From NCBI GenBank assembly GCA_951802425.1, contig OX637794.1:3782001-3846000 (forward strand): a stretch of 64,000 nt of DNA. The letters run 5' to 3'. Positions 13,290-23,829 of this stretch are shown here, piece by piece. The DNA is from Clavaria fumosa (taxonomy: Eukaryota > Basidiomycota > Agaricomycetes > Agaricales > Clavariaceae). The notes under the pieces were generated by a model, which saw only the letters and a list, made by a program, of their open reading frames with translations, was not told where the DNA came from and searched no databases. Position 1 is the stretch's first letter. Each line of letters begins with the position of its first letter. The position numbers and the translations under genes are program-made.

Positions 13290-13812
13290 TCAATTTTTGG
13301 AGGACACTCTTCTCGCAAGCCCCGCTGCCCGATTCGGGCGAATCACGGGAGCTGGTGGCGCGGGAGCCAGTTCAACGGGTGGACGGGGTGCACGATAGTC
13401 GAGACGACGACGGAAGAGGAGAACGTTCGGTTCGGGCGCTGCCGCCATGCATAAACATTCTTTCCATGGGCCACGTCCGACAGTGCTCACCGTGCACCTC
13501 GTAGTGTTCCCAGCCAACGCTCTGTTCAACCCCCAATGCTCGCCACTCGTCCTCGGTCAGCAGCTTCAGCACACCAGTATTGCCTTGGAAGAAATTTTTG
13601 GGTATGAGCTTGAAAAGCGCTTTCGGCAGGATGACGTGTCGATACTCGTATATGTCGTCGAAGTACTTGTCAGAATATACAAGGCTGAAGGATACCCAAT
13701 TGAAAATTGCGACAAAAGGAACCTTGAATCTGACATACAGCTCTCGCTTTTCGAGCGCTTCCTCGGCGGCGGATTTCTTTACCTGTGCCGTCTTAGCTTC
13801 CTGCTGCGCCAT
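13290..13812 (-). CDS. CKS1: Cyclin-dependent kinase regulatory subunit CKS1
   Basis: Three exons (13739-13812, 13491-13684, 13290-13438) encode 138 residues. The CKS fold is clear: [19 protein letters not shown], then [25 protein letters not shown], then [11 protein letters not shown]. These contain the strand-exchange and phosphate-binding residues of Cks1/Suc1. CKS proteins dock on Cdk1 and help it act on multiply phosphorylated substrates. A Pro/Ala/Arg-rich tail of about 40 residues follows the domain. Intron 1 (13685-13738, GTATGT donor) is also open in frame, so an unspliced product is possible. The gene is divergent from HFM1 with 109 bp between start codons. Confidence 0.93.
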
Positions 13813-13921
13813 GAGGAAATGGTGGTAAACGAACAGCGCCGTGAGTCACGACCAGTCTGGGGATAACGTGACGCCACGCGTGACCGCACGCGTTGAGCCT
13901 CTTCTCTCTTTCAGGAATCGG
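13813..13921. promoter_or_regulatory. CKS1/HFM1 divergent promoter with two MCB boxes
   Basis: The 109 bp between the CKS1 and HFM1 start codons contain ACGCGT at 13876-13881 and again at 13888-13893. ACGCGT is the MluI cell-cycle box bound by MBF/Swi6-type factors in yeasts. Its use here is inferred from the motif and from the cell-cycle and meiotic roles of both genes. Confidence 0.55.
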
Positions 13922-16900
13922 ATGAGTTACCCCGCTGTCATCCACCACAGCGGGTATAGATATGGCAATCGCTACGGCTCGCCGTCTGCGTTTGACCGGT
14001 ATGTAGACGCTTCCATCGGCGATGTCGACGATATCCGTGCGTATATGCGCCTACCTCAGCTGCTTATCGTGCGCTTGACAAGTTGTTAGAAGTATCTTCT
14101 CCTTCGCCTCCCGGGAGAACCTACGAACATTCAACGACGTCATTCTCTCTGGATGAAGGTCTTGATGACTACGAAGATCAGATTTTTTCCGATGATCAGC
14201 AATTCCATACCGTCTATGGTTACCCCACCCGTCAGGTCGAGGATATCTACGATTACCAGCGCTACAACCGCAATAATGGTATCTTTCCTTGAAGACGTGA
14301 ATCTCCGCGACTTACTGATAATTATAGCAGAAGATAGCATGTGGGGACCCGAATATATTGGCGCTCAGCAGCAACAGCAGCAGCAGCTCCCTCAACAAAA
14401 CCAATGGCATCAATCGCAACAGAATTCTCTGGAAAGGCGACGGCTATACCAAATGGACACGAGGCACTTACAGGCACTTGCGGGACATCGGCAGGTAGCC
14501 CCAACGCCTCATACCATGGTCCAAGATGCCCCCCCGACCGTCGCACGAGATGTGCGCGGCGTTCGCTTGCGTCCAGTCTCTGAACTACGTACGTCTAATG
14601 TGCCACGCTGATACTCTGCTTCTATTATTGTTTAGAAGTGATTGAGGCTCACTTCAAACCTGTAGCCGATGTGTTTAGGAGTGTATTCAAGTTTGGGGTA
14701 TTCAATGCAGTACAGAGCAGCTGTTTTGACTGCGTACGTCCCTGAATTCAGTATGGACTTGCGTAAGTACTAATGAAAATCTCAGGTCATGCATTCAAGT
14801 GAAAACATAGTAAGTCTCCACAAACTCTCTTATGTCAGATTGCATATTTGGGCGCGTTGCACTCAGGTGATAAGCGGTACGTGCGATGCCTCTTCCGATG
14901 TTCGCTCGTTCATGATTCTGCATCACACAGCACCCACCGGGGCGGGCAAGACTGTATTATTCGAACTAGCCATTATTAGGATGTTGAACGGACAAAATGA
15001 GAATGCAGGACGTCAGAAATGCGTATACATGGCGCCTACCAAGGTCAGTGGAGATGATACTGTCAGACGATGGTCCGCCGATATATCACCCGTAGGCATT
15101 GTGCTCTGAGCGACTCAAGGACTGGGCAAATAAATTCGATGCTTTGGGTGCCAAATGTTGGTATCATCGTGCTGCAATTCAGCCGCATTCGGTTTATCAT
15201 TGTTCTAGGTTGCGAATTGACAGGCGATACGGTGCAGTTTGGCAAAAACGCTTGGGGAGAAGCGAGGAACGCGAATATAATGTAAGTCTTCGGGTTTTTC
15301 TAGAGCCTCACGCTGATTCGGGCGCGCAGTATTACCACGGTATGATACCGCCGATCTTCGAATTGAGTGGCTTTTGATCCAGGGACATCAGGGAGAGAAG
15401 TGGGATAGTCTAACCAGGAACTGGTATGGTTTTCGTCTTGGGCCAAATTACATATCTGAGAGTTTAAATAGGGGGGATCATGAAGCAATACTTTCTCAAG
15501 TTCAGTTGCTTCTGGTGGACGAGGTACGCCGATCAGGTGTCAAACATCAGTCCCGTTGAGCACTGTAGTCAGATCCATATCCTTAACGAGACCCGCGGCG
15601 CTACCCTTGAAGTAGTCATCTCTCGCATGAAAACACGCAGCCAAGGACGGGTGCGATTCGTTCTTGTCAGCGCAACTGTACCCAACATCGCAGATGTCGC
15701 TGGCTGGATTCAATCGGGCGGCGATTGCACAGCACCTGCTACTGTGTTTCAAGTGAGTGGGCTCAATTTCGCAGTCCCGGTATAGGGCTGACAATGTTGA
15801 TCAGTTCGATGAATCATATCGTCCCTGTAAATTGACTCGTCATGTGCATGCCTATCACCGTGCGAAAGGCCAGCATGATATAACGTTCTCCCGGACACTT
15901 GATTACAAGTTATTCGGAGTTTTGAGAATACACACTGCCAGTAAACCGGTGTTGGTGTTTTGCGCGACGAGGAAAGGTGCGAGGACGCTGGAACCGAAGT
16001 TCTGGTAGATTGCCTTATTTTCTCCAGGTGTACTGGCGACGGCACAACAACTGGCGAAAGAATACTCGGAGGCGGCAGAGAAACGGGAGAATCTTCCTTG
16101 GGTGAAACCGAAAAGGTCAATTTCTTGTATGCCAACCAAGGCTGCACCCTGACATTTCTGTCAACTTTGGATCAGGATCGACCACCAGTTCGAAGACAAA
16201 AGACTGAATGGTAAATCTAGTCTGTCTAGTGACGTGCATCTGACCAACTACGTTTTCCAAGAACTTGCGGAGACTGGCATCGGGATTCATCACGCAGGGC
16301 TGAGTCATAGTGACAGACGCGTAACTGAAGATCTCTATTTAAAATCAGTGCTCAGAATCCTGGTGGCGACATCTGTGAGACCCATCTTTTTCTCATGCTT
16401 TCAACAATCCTCACGAAAACGCTACCCGGAGACTCTGGCTGTTGGCGTCAATTTGCGTGCGTATGTTCGCCGCCGTTTGCTCCGCATCTTGTAACTCGCG
16501 GAATCTGCAGCGGCGCACACGGTCGTCATTAAGGGCGTACAAGCCTGGTGCAATAATTCGTCGCAAGAATACTCGGATCTTGAAATCATGCAGATGCTTG
16601 GCAGAGCGGTATGCAATTTAGTGATGCGTTAAAGTCATGTGCTCACAGCCAGCACGGTAGGGCCGTCCACAGTTTGGTACGCCCTCACCCTTCGCGTGTG
16701 TGCACATTCCGTCTGCCTTAACTCGTTGAATCATAGACAGAGAAGGAGTCGCCATTATCATGTGTGAAACCGAGCTGGAGAACAAATACAAAGCTCTTTC
16801 GCAAGGCACAAGCATCTTGGAGTCGTGCCTCCACCTCAATCTTGCGGAGCACTTGAACTCGGAAATTGGGTTAGGAACTATCACGTCTGTGGAATCGGCC

Positions 16901-19900
16901 AAGCGCTGGGTCAAGAGCTCATTCTTGTTTCGGAGAATACAAAGAAATCCAGGGCATTACCAGACCGCTCTCGATAGTGGCTCAGAGGGAAGCATGAAGA
17001 CATGGGATGAGAAGATCGGTGATTTGGTGGCGCAGAGCGTAGAGAAATTGCAGAAATTAGACTTGATCACGCAAGAAAGCGATGAAGGCACTGAAGGAGG
17101 CAGATTAAGATCGACAGAATATGGGGATATAATGAGCAAGGTTCGTGATTGTAAATCACGGCTCTCGAATGACGTTCCATCAAAAACAGTTCTACATCAA
17201 GCAGTCAACTGTTAGGATCCAGCTATACAACCATTCTTGAACTCACAGGCCGTGCCGTACAGATGGCTTCGATCCTCAAGCTCCAACCGCGCCCTGCATT
17301 ACGCGATATAGTGAGTATCGCGGAATTCCCACTTGGTGCGTGTCTGAGGCATCTTCCAGCTTGAGACGATATCTACATCAGAAGAGTATGTCTCGTCAGC
17401 CTGATCATTCCCCACGTCCTCTGACCGTGACAGGCTCGCCGAGTTGAAGCTGCGAACAAGTGAAAGAACGGTTGCAATTTATCCTTTCCCGTTGAAATAT
17501 CCTGCTTCTTACGATGTTCGACAGGTATACAACAGGCTTCGACGGCACGATGATATGCGTTTCAGCATCAATAAAGTAGAGACGACAGCCCACAAAGTCT
17601 TCCTGTTGATTCAAGTTGGTACTACTTTCAGTAAACATTTTCAACATGCTGATCAGCGATCCGAAGGCGGTTCTCGGCGGCATACCGCTGAGAGCACCAG
17701 AATATAAGGCTACTGACAGCCAAATCAGTTTAGATGCGCATACTGTCTTTCGTCATATCCCTAGAATCGCTCGAGGTGCGTTTGGGACTACAGTGTATGG
17801 AACATTTCTCATCAGCGCGTAGCGATTGTGGAGGTTGCAATATCCAAGCGGAATGGCGCTCAATTGAAATATGGGATGGAAGCGTGCGTCTTCAGCATCT
17901 TGCGTCAGTGGTTGAACACCGACGCTACTTTTGTAGGCTGAGATGTCTGACTGCTATGGTTTGGGAAGATCGACCAGTGGTGCTGAAGCAGATACCCCAG
18001 ATTGGAGAGATGTCGTAAGCTTTCACCTAAGCCTTGTAAGATGGACAAATTTTGACTTAGTGGAGTAGGTTGAAGGTTTCTGTTCTGTCTGCACAGATCC
18101 TTGTGTCCGTTGATGGATTGTCCAGGTTCTTGCTGAAGCGGGTATCACGACTATTGACCGCCTGCGAAAGGAGAGCCCCGGAAGAATCGAACTTGTAAGG
18201 AAATGAGCCTCCGCATATCATCTGACATGCATACAACCTACAGCTGTTGAATCGTCGCGCGCCCTTCGGGCACGAGATAATTTCCCGTGCTCGCGAGTTC
18301 CCAGAGTATTCGTTGAAAGTAACCGAATTGGAAGTTCGATCGAGCAGCGGAAAAGGTCCTGTCGAAGTCGACCTCTCAATTCAATGTGGCCTGGCAGCAG
18401 CTTTGCCCCACAATACAAGAGTGAAACAGAAGAGTCGCAGGGCTCATATGACCGCTGTCCTCACGACGACGTCTGACCTTGAATTCATTGACTTCCGCCG
18501 AATCCCGTACGTTCTAAATAAAATGACTTGTTTTTTATATTGACTTGCACCAGAACAAGATCTCTCCACGAACCGAAGACATACATAGCAACGACAACAC
18601 TCACGAAACCAAGTCAATCAGTAGTCGTATCTGTGGCTTCGGTGATTATCCAATGTCTCTGCTGCTAGCATATAATAATATATGGCATCGCTTAGGAATG
18701 CCTCGCAGGTGTTGTATTATCAACTTCGTATAAACCAAACCTTGACCCGGGCGAGTATCCAACTCCAAACACTCGTCCACTCAATTCAGTCGTACGTTTC
18801 TTTGGTGCTTACAGCAGCATGATTTCGCTGACTTTGGGGATAGGAAGCCGAGCTAGTTGGATTGGAAGATATTCCTGACTTTTTGTACCAGGATTCCGAT
18901 GACATTGTGGAACATGCGGTGACTACAACAAATCTTACGCGACGTCCCGGTTGGCTATGTCTCCTTCGTACGTTTCACGACGTTGACCACGTCAACAGGC
19001 GAAGCGACGGAAGTATGTTCCAATGGGGCATCAGTGAAGGCGGTCATGGGCCCTATTCATAATGCAAGTCACACACCCAAGAAAATATCGAATGGCAATT
19101 ATGAGTACGTATTGGGATGCGCGTATGTATTTCTGAATTCACTAAATTCTTCAGGTGCAATCATCCTTGCAAAGACAAGGCTAACTGTCGGCATCTCTGG
19201 TCAGCCACGGGTTTGAAATTGATTGGCACCACGGACTAATGTCGTTCATTTCAGCTGCAGAGACGGCCTCCCTGATCCTCCACGCAAACGAAAGAATGAC
19301 GGCGCTGGAGATGCGATTGGTTGTCTAGATACAGGTTCGTTTCAGCAACGTATCGTCAGACGAGGTAGCCGGACCCAAGGGGCAACGCAACCAATGGGGT
19401 GCTCAGACCAGCAGTGCCAAAGGCTCGACTCGTTCCCTCTGCAGCGCACACTTTCTGTAGGCCCGTCTGGGGTCGCACACTCGCAGTTGTCCGCTCATGG
19501 CGAACTGCGGAGCAACAGTAGATTCAACTCTTATAAGCGTCCCCGACATGATGACAAGAACTGCAGCATGGATCCTACGTCTTCCCAAAACCATCCGAAG
19601 AGAGCAAAGCGCCCTCTATCTTCGATGAGCGACAGGGATCCTCGTGCCCTTCAGCACAGCCTAGGTTCTGGCCCACTTTTTATCCCTTCATCTCCCGAGC
19701 AGAACGCCAGTCCGAAAGAGACTCCTTTCGATCCTGACTATACTTTTGACGACGACTTCCGCTTAGATCTCTCCTTTCTTGATAACTTGCCTGCGACTCC
19801 TGAGATGACACCATCGGGGTTGGGCTTGATTGACAACGCTGTGAAATTCTCGCATGATAGGTCGCCCCAGGATCAACGTCAAGGCTTACCAGAAGATCTT

Positions 19901-20065
19901 CACCTTAGCTTAACGGAATACGAGATACAATCTGATCGAAAGAGACATCTCGACACGCTTCAGGTCGTATCTTCAACAACGAACGAAGGAGAAAGTGAAG
20001 AACTTGACCCAGTCGCTGAGTTCGAAGCTTGGTTGCAGAGCGGAAGCGTGAGACTCGTGGACTAG
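13922..20065 (+). CDS. HFM1: Meiotic DEAD/H-box DNA helicase HFM1/MER3
   Basis: My model has 38 exons and 1409 residues: 13922-14036, 14090-14278, 14328-14588, 14636-14733, 14786-14809, 14867-14876, 14931-15043, 15096-15156, 15209-15281, 15330-15339, 15392-15423, 15472-15523, 15573-15752, 15805-15976, 16028-16115, 16176-16210, 16262-16374, 16432-16456, 16511-16608, 16661-16676, 16737-17140, 17190-17210, 17263-17310, 17360-17385, 17434-17470, 17525-17614, 17667-17775, 17823-17883, 17937-18014, 18069-18075, 18126-18194, 18244-18506, 18554-18654, 18709-18791, 18844-18949, 18999-19104, 19155-19199, 19255-20065. Seen motifs: APTGAGKT (about residue 233), DEIH (about 345), SATVPN, GIGIHHAGLS, QMLGRAGRPQF, a Sec63-like region, and a Cys/His cluster CNHPCKDKANCRHLCC near 1130. 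Mer3/HFM1 stabilises recombination intermediates for interfering crossovers in meiotic prophase. The donor of intron 35 is uncertain (18944 or 18950). Confidence 0.93.
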
Positions 20066-20125
20066 GATAAATCACTTTCGTATTGGCAATTTTACTTGCA
20101 CTCTTTGTAGCGGGCACATTGAATC

Positions 20126-21631
20126 TCAAGATGGTGACCCAGAATATCCTTGGTCAGGTTCAACGAAGACAGATAATGCATGTCTAAATCGCTCATCCCA
20201 AGCTACCTCTGCCTCGGGTCGGACAATGTCCCAGCCTTCCAAATCGTTCCGCCATCGCATCTCCTTGTTTAACCTCTCAGCTTGTAATTGTACCTCAGTT
20301 GGAGGCGGGTAATTACGCTCGTCTTTGGTCGGCTCCCGGTCGCCTCGCGCCAAGTCACGCGCCGTCTGGAGTCTCGCAGGAAGGTTTTGGTAGTACTTGG
20401 TCCGGGCCTTCTCAATGTCTGATACCGTTGACGAAAGAGAAGATTTATAATAGGATTCTGCTTGCTTGTCAAAATCTAAGTCTCCGTTGTTGACGAAAGT
20501 AGACGACGGCTCGCCGCCCTCGAATGCTTGCAGTAAGGGTAGACCTGAGGGCGATTGGAAGGGCCGTATGGTCTGCATGATGAGCTTGTAAGCGGCCTTG
20601 GCGCCAGCTTCAACGTGATGGCGCTGGTTGAAGAAGTCCCAAAGCATGAGGGGGATCTGGGTGAACCCGAGGTAGTCAATAAACGGGACAAACAGGATCG
20701 GTGGTTGCGGAGGAATGGCAACGGGAAGCTCGTCGATGATAACAGGTCCGCTCGGAGATTGGGCCGCTGGAGGGGGTCGTGCTGCGGAAAGTTGTATTTG
20801 AGAGTAGATGGGAGATGTCAGATACGGAGGCACGGTTGCTTTTTCCCGGTCTCCCTTGTCCTGCTCGAAAGGCGGCTCCGATTCGTCAAATGTTGCGTCC
20901 TCTTGTAGTTTGCGAGCGAGCAGTTCCTCTCTATCTACTTCTTCGAGCGAGTGTGTCCAACCGCGTTTCAAACCGGCCATAAACTCCTTGAAGGTGTGCC
21001 GGCCGACAATGACGCTGCCACCTTTGAGCTTGTGCAGACGTCGTTGCTCCGGGGTTCTGTGCGTCGGCACAGGTATGGGGGAAAGGCGCATCTGATCAAG
21101 TCCGGCGGCGAGACGCCGTTCCGACTTGATCTCGTCTGCGATGATTTGGGCAAGCTCTCCATGACGCTTCCCATTGACCATCTTGTAATCAACGGCGGCG
21201 GCCACAAATATCGGCTACAACGCATGAGTCTTAGTAGAAAATTTATGGCGGATTGCGGTGAGTCTGACCTTGAGATACCTGCGAAAATATTTGAGGCTGC
21301 GATCATAGTCTTCGTCGCCCGGCCATTTCGAGCCGTAGACTAAAATCTCGCGAGGCCATTCCAACGAATCGGCAGGGAGTTCAGCAAGATGCTGTACGCG
21401 ATCTTTATACATTTGGCGAATGCGCTTGCATTCGCGGCGGTCGTAGTAGAAGTAAGTGGCGGTAGACGAAATGACGCCGAGGAAGATGAGCCAATTCCTT
21501 GAGGGAAGTCGCGGCCGTTTGGAAAGCCATGAGGGGGGAATGCCCGTTCGTACTAAGAGAGACTTGAGCTGAGATAATGGGCGAGGAGCAGTAGGCGCCG
21601 CGCTCTCGATTGCATTTATGGATGTGCCCAT
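20126..21631 (-). CDS. TIM54: Mitochondrial inner membrane translocase subunit TIM54
   Basis: Two exons (21269-21631 and 20126-21214) encode 483 residues. The N-terminal part holds PSRNWLIFLGVISSTATYFYYDRREC, a single transmembrane segment followed by the conserved Tim54 start. The splice joins RRYLK to PIFVAAAVDYKMVNGKRHG, a strongly conserved Tim54 stretch. Later conserved parts are FVPFIDYLGFTQIPLMLWDFF and the C-terminal MRWRNDLEGWDIVRPE. Tim54 is a TIM22-complex subunit that helps insert carrier proteins into the inner membrane. The stop lies 60 bp from the HFM1 stop on the opposite strand. The ATG at 21631 is the first in frame; it leaves about 33 residues before the conserved region. 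Confidence 0.88.
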
Positions 21632-21931
21632 GCAGAGTGAAAGCAATCACATGATCTAGGACAGCCCATAACATGTTTTTCGAATATACCACAACATGTT
21701 GCCAAGACAATGTACGTGAGGTACATGATTTCTGGGTTGTGATTGTGGTAAGGTGGGAATGGAGGTGTGTGGTATGCGTTGTAGGCGCACAACACTGGAG
21801 TGACGTATTATACAAAAAGCAAAGCCCAGTTATCCCTCTCGGTCTGATGCTTGCTCTAATTGCTGTCGTTTCCGCTGCATGCCGCTGGAAGAATACGTCA
21901 GAAAACCGCCAAGAAATTGTAATCTGACAAC

Positions 21932-23692
21932 TTACGCCCCAGTATCCAGACCTCGCTTCCTACCCGTCGAAGCCTCGTTCAAGAATTGACCCACACCAAA
22001 CACATCTGCAGTATCCTTCTCGAACTGCACTGGGCCCTCCCGGATCTCTTGGTCCTTAGCACCCTCAAAGCCAATCTTCGCCTGACCCAACCCAAACCGA
22101 TCATTATCCAACGCTCTACCAATTCCCTCTTCAGTCCCACCACCAAATGACTCCTCGTTCCCTTCCTCAATGTTGCCCCTCGCCTTATAGATGGCAGCTG
22201 CAGCCGTAGAACCGTGGAATAGGGGCCTGTCATACAGGTTGTATGACTCGTCATCCGCAAAGCTGCCCGACAAAGATTCTTGATTGAACAGCCGGGAATC
22301 AAGCATTGACTCTTTTGAAAGTGTAGGCTTGGCCAGACCAAGGGCAATCTTCTCTGAAATATCCCTGTTCTGCTGCCTCGCGAGCTGTTTGGCGCGTTGT
22401 TCTTGCCCCATGTTGCTCATTCTCATTTCCCGTTCACGTTCCCGCCTCTTCTCTCTTCGCATGTCGTCACGGATCTTCTTTGCCCCTTCGTCCTCCTCGC
22501 TGCCCTCGCCCTCAGATTCTGAATCGCTGCTCCCGTATGCTGCCAAAGAGGAACTGAGGGCTGCTGAAGTTGCAGCCGTCGGTTTTGGCGGCGCAAAACC
22601 AGCCCGCTCGTCCCTCGCCCGTTGAGCCAACTGCCGCAGATTTTCTTCTTTGGAAGCTTTCTCTTTCTGCGCAAGCTTCTGTTGCATAAGCGCCCGTTGA
22701 CGCACTTCCTCGCGTGCGTGACGGTCGGCAATATATAACGCTTCGGAGAATTTTGCGAAGTTGTCGTTGATGTGAACCTGCCACCATCGAATTGAGACGA
22801 GAATGACAGAGACCGCTGTTTGAGCAACTTACATCTTGCAAACCTCTGCCATCAGCAGCCAAGCGCTTGTCCAGCGGAATAGTGAAACCCTTGTTGTTCT
22901 TCCAGTTTGATATACAAGGAGGTATCATCCACTCCTTTTGTTCTGCGGCAGTCGCTTTCCGAGGCGGACTGCGCAAAACGGGCGGGGGTGGACTTGGGGG
23001 CCCACGGGGTATCTTTTTATGCTTGAAACGCGGTGGCTCCAATGGGTCTTCAACAACCTCTGTCATTTTGATTATCCGTTGCTTCAGTCCAGCGTCGCCG
23101 CCTTGCTGTCCAGGAGTGTACCGGATAAAGGAAGTTTTTCCTTGGCTATCTGGAACATTCTTTGGCTGCGCAGCCTTGATCTTCCCGTTTACAAGCTTCT
23201 CCAGAGCGGCACGCGTCTTGTCTGCAGTCAGTTGGACTTCCTCCTCTGAGGGACGGTCCATCGTGCGGGCTGAGTCATCGAGGTCTTTACGGTGTAACAG
23301 AGGCACAAGGTCCTTGAATTGAGATTGCACAAACTTTCCGGGTCTTTGCCCTTGATGAGCGATGGCATCGTACCGTACGTTGCCTTCACTGTCGACTTGC
23401 AGCGCCAGCGTGTTGCCTGATGAAGCCTAGCATAAGAAGATTGAGCTTTCCAGAAGACGCTGAAATTCCATAAAAGCACACCTTCTTCCTCCCCATCTCC
23501 AGTGGATACTGAGCTATATGACATTCTGGATAAGAGCCGCCGTCGCCTTGAAGAAATGCGAATCAAGTTTTTGACGCAGCTACAGATGCCAAACTACGCA
23601 CCAAAGTCGTCCGGTGCTTTCGGCTTCCAGCCGCGGCGCTTGCGATACGCTGGAATGATATTTTGCATGGGGCTCTCGATTGATGAGTCCAT
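21932..23692 (-). CDS. PRP45: Pre-mRNA-processing protein PRP45 / SNW1 (SKIP)
   Basis: Four exons (23602-23692, 23482-23546, 22833-23426, 21932-22777) give 531 residues. Conserved SNW sequence starts at YRKRRGWKPKAPDDFGDGGS. It continues through VQSQFKDLVPLLHR, the signature block IPPCISNWKNNKGFTIPLDK, HINDNFAKFSEALYIADR, and an Arg/Glu-rich helical tail ending GVGQFLNEASTGRKRGLDTG. SNW1/Prp45 is a spliceosome scaffold of the Prp19-associated module. All three introns are 55 nt. The start is uncertain: my ATG leaves only about 11 residues before conserved sequence, where relatives usually have several dozen more, so a small upstream exon may be missing. FAN1 starts 137 bp away on the other strand. 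Confidence 0.9.
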
Positions 23693-23829
23693 GGCCTATC
23701 GTTGCTGTTGGGACGTGGCTTGGTCAATGAAATTGCCTGGATTTGTGTACAGCCACATTCACGTGCTTTGCCCGTGAACACGTGAACCTTGATGAAGGAC
23801 TGCATCAAGTTGACACCAACTAGCCGTGC
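23693..23829. promoter_or_regulatory. PRP45/FAN1 divergent promoter with two CACGTG boxes
   Basis: The 137 bp between the proposed start codons contain CACGTG at 23760-23765 and 23779-23784. CACGTG is the palindromic E-box recognised by bHLH factors such as Cbf1/Cpf1. A missing PRP45 5' exon could lie in the same interval. Confidence 0.45.
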
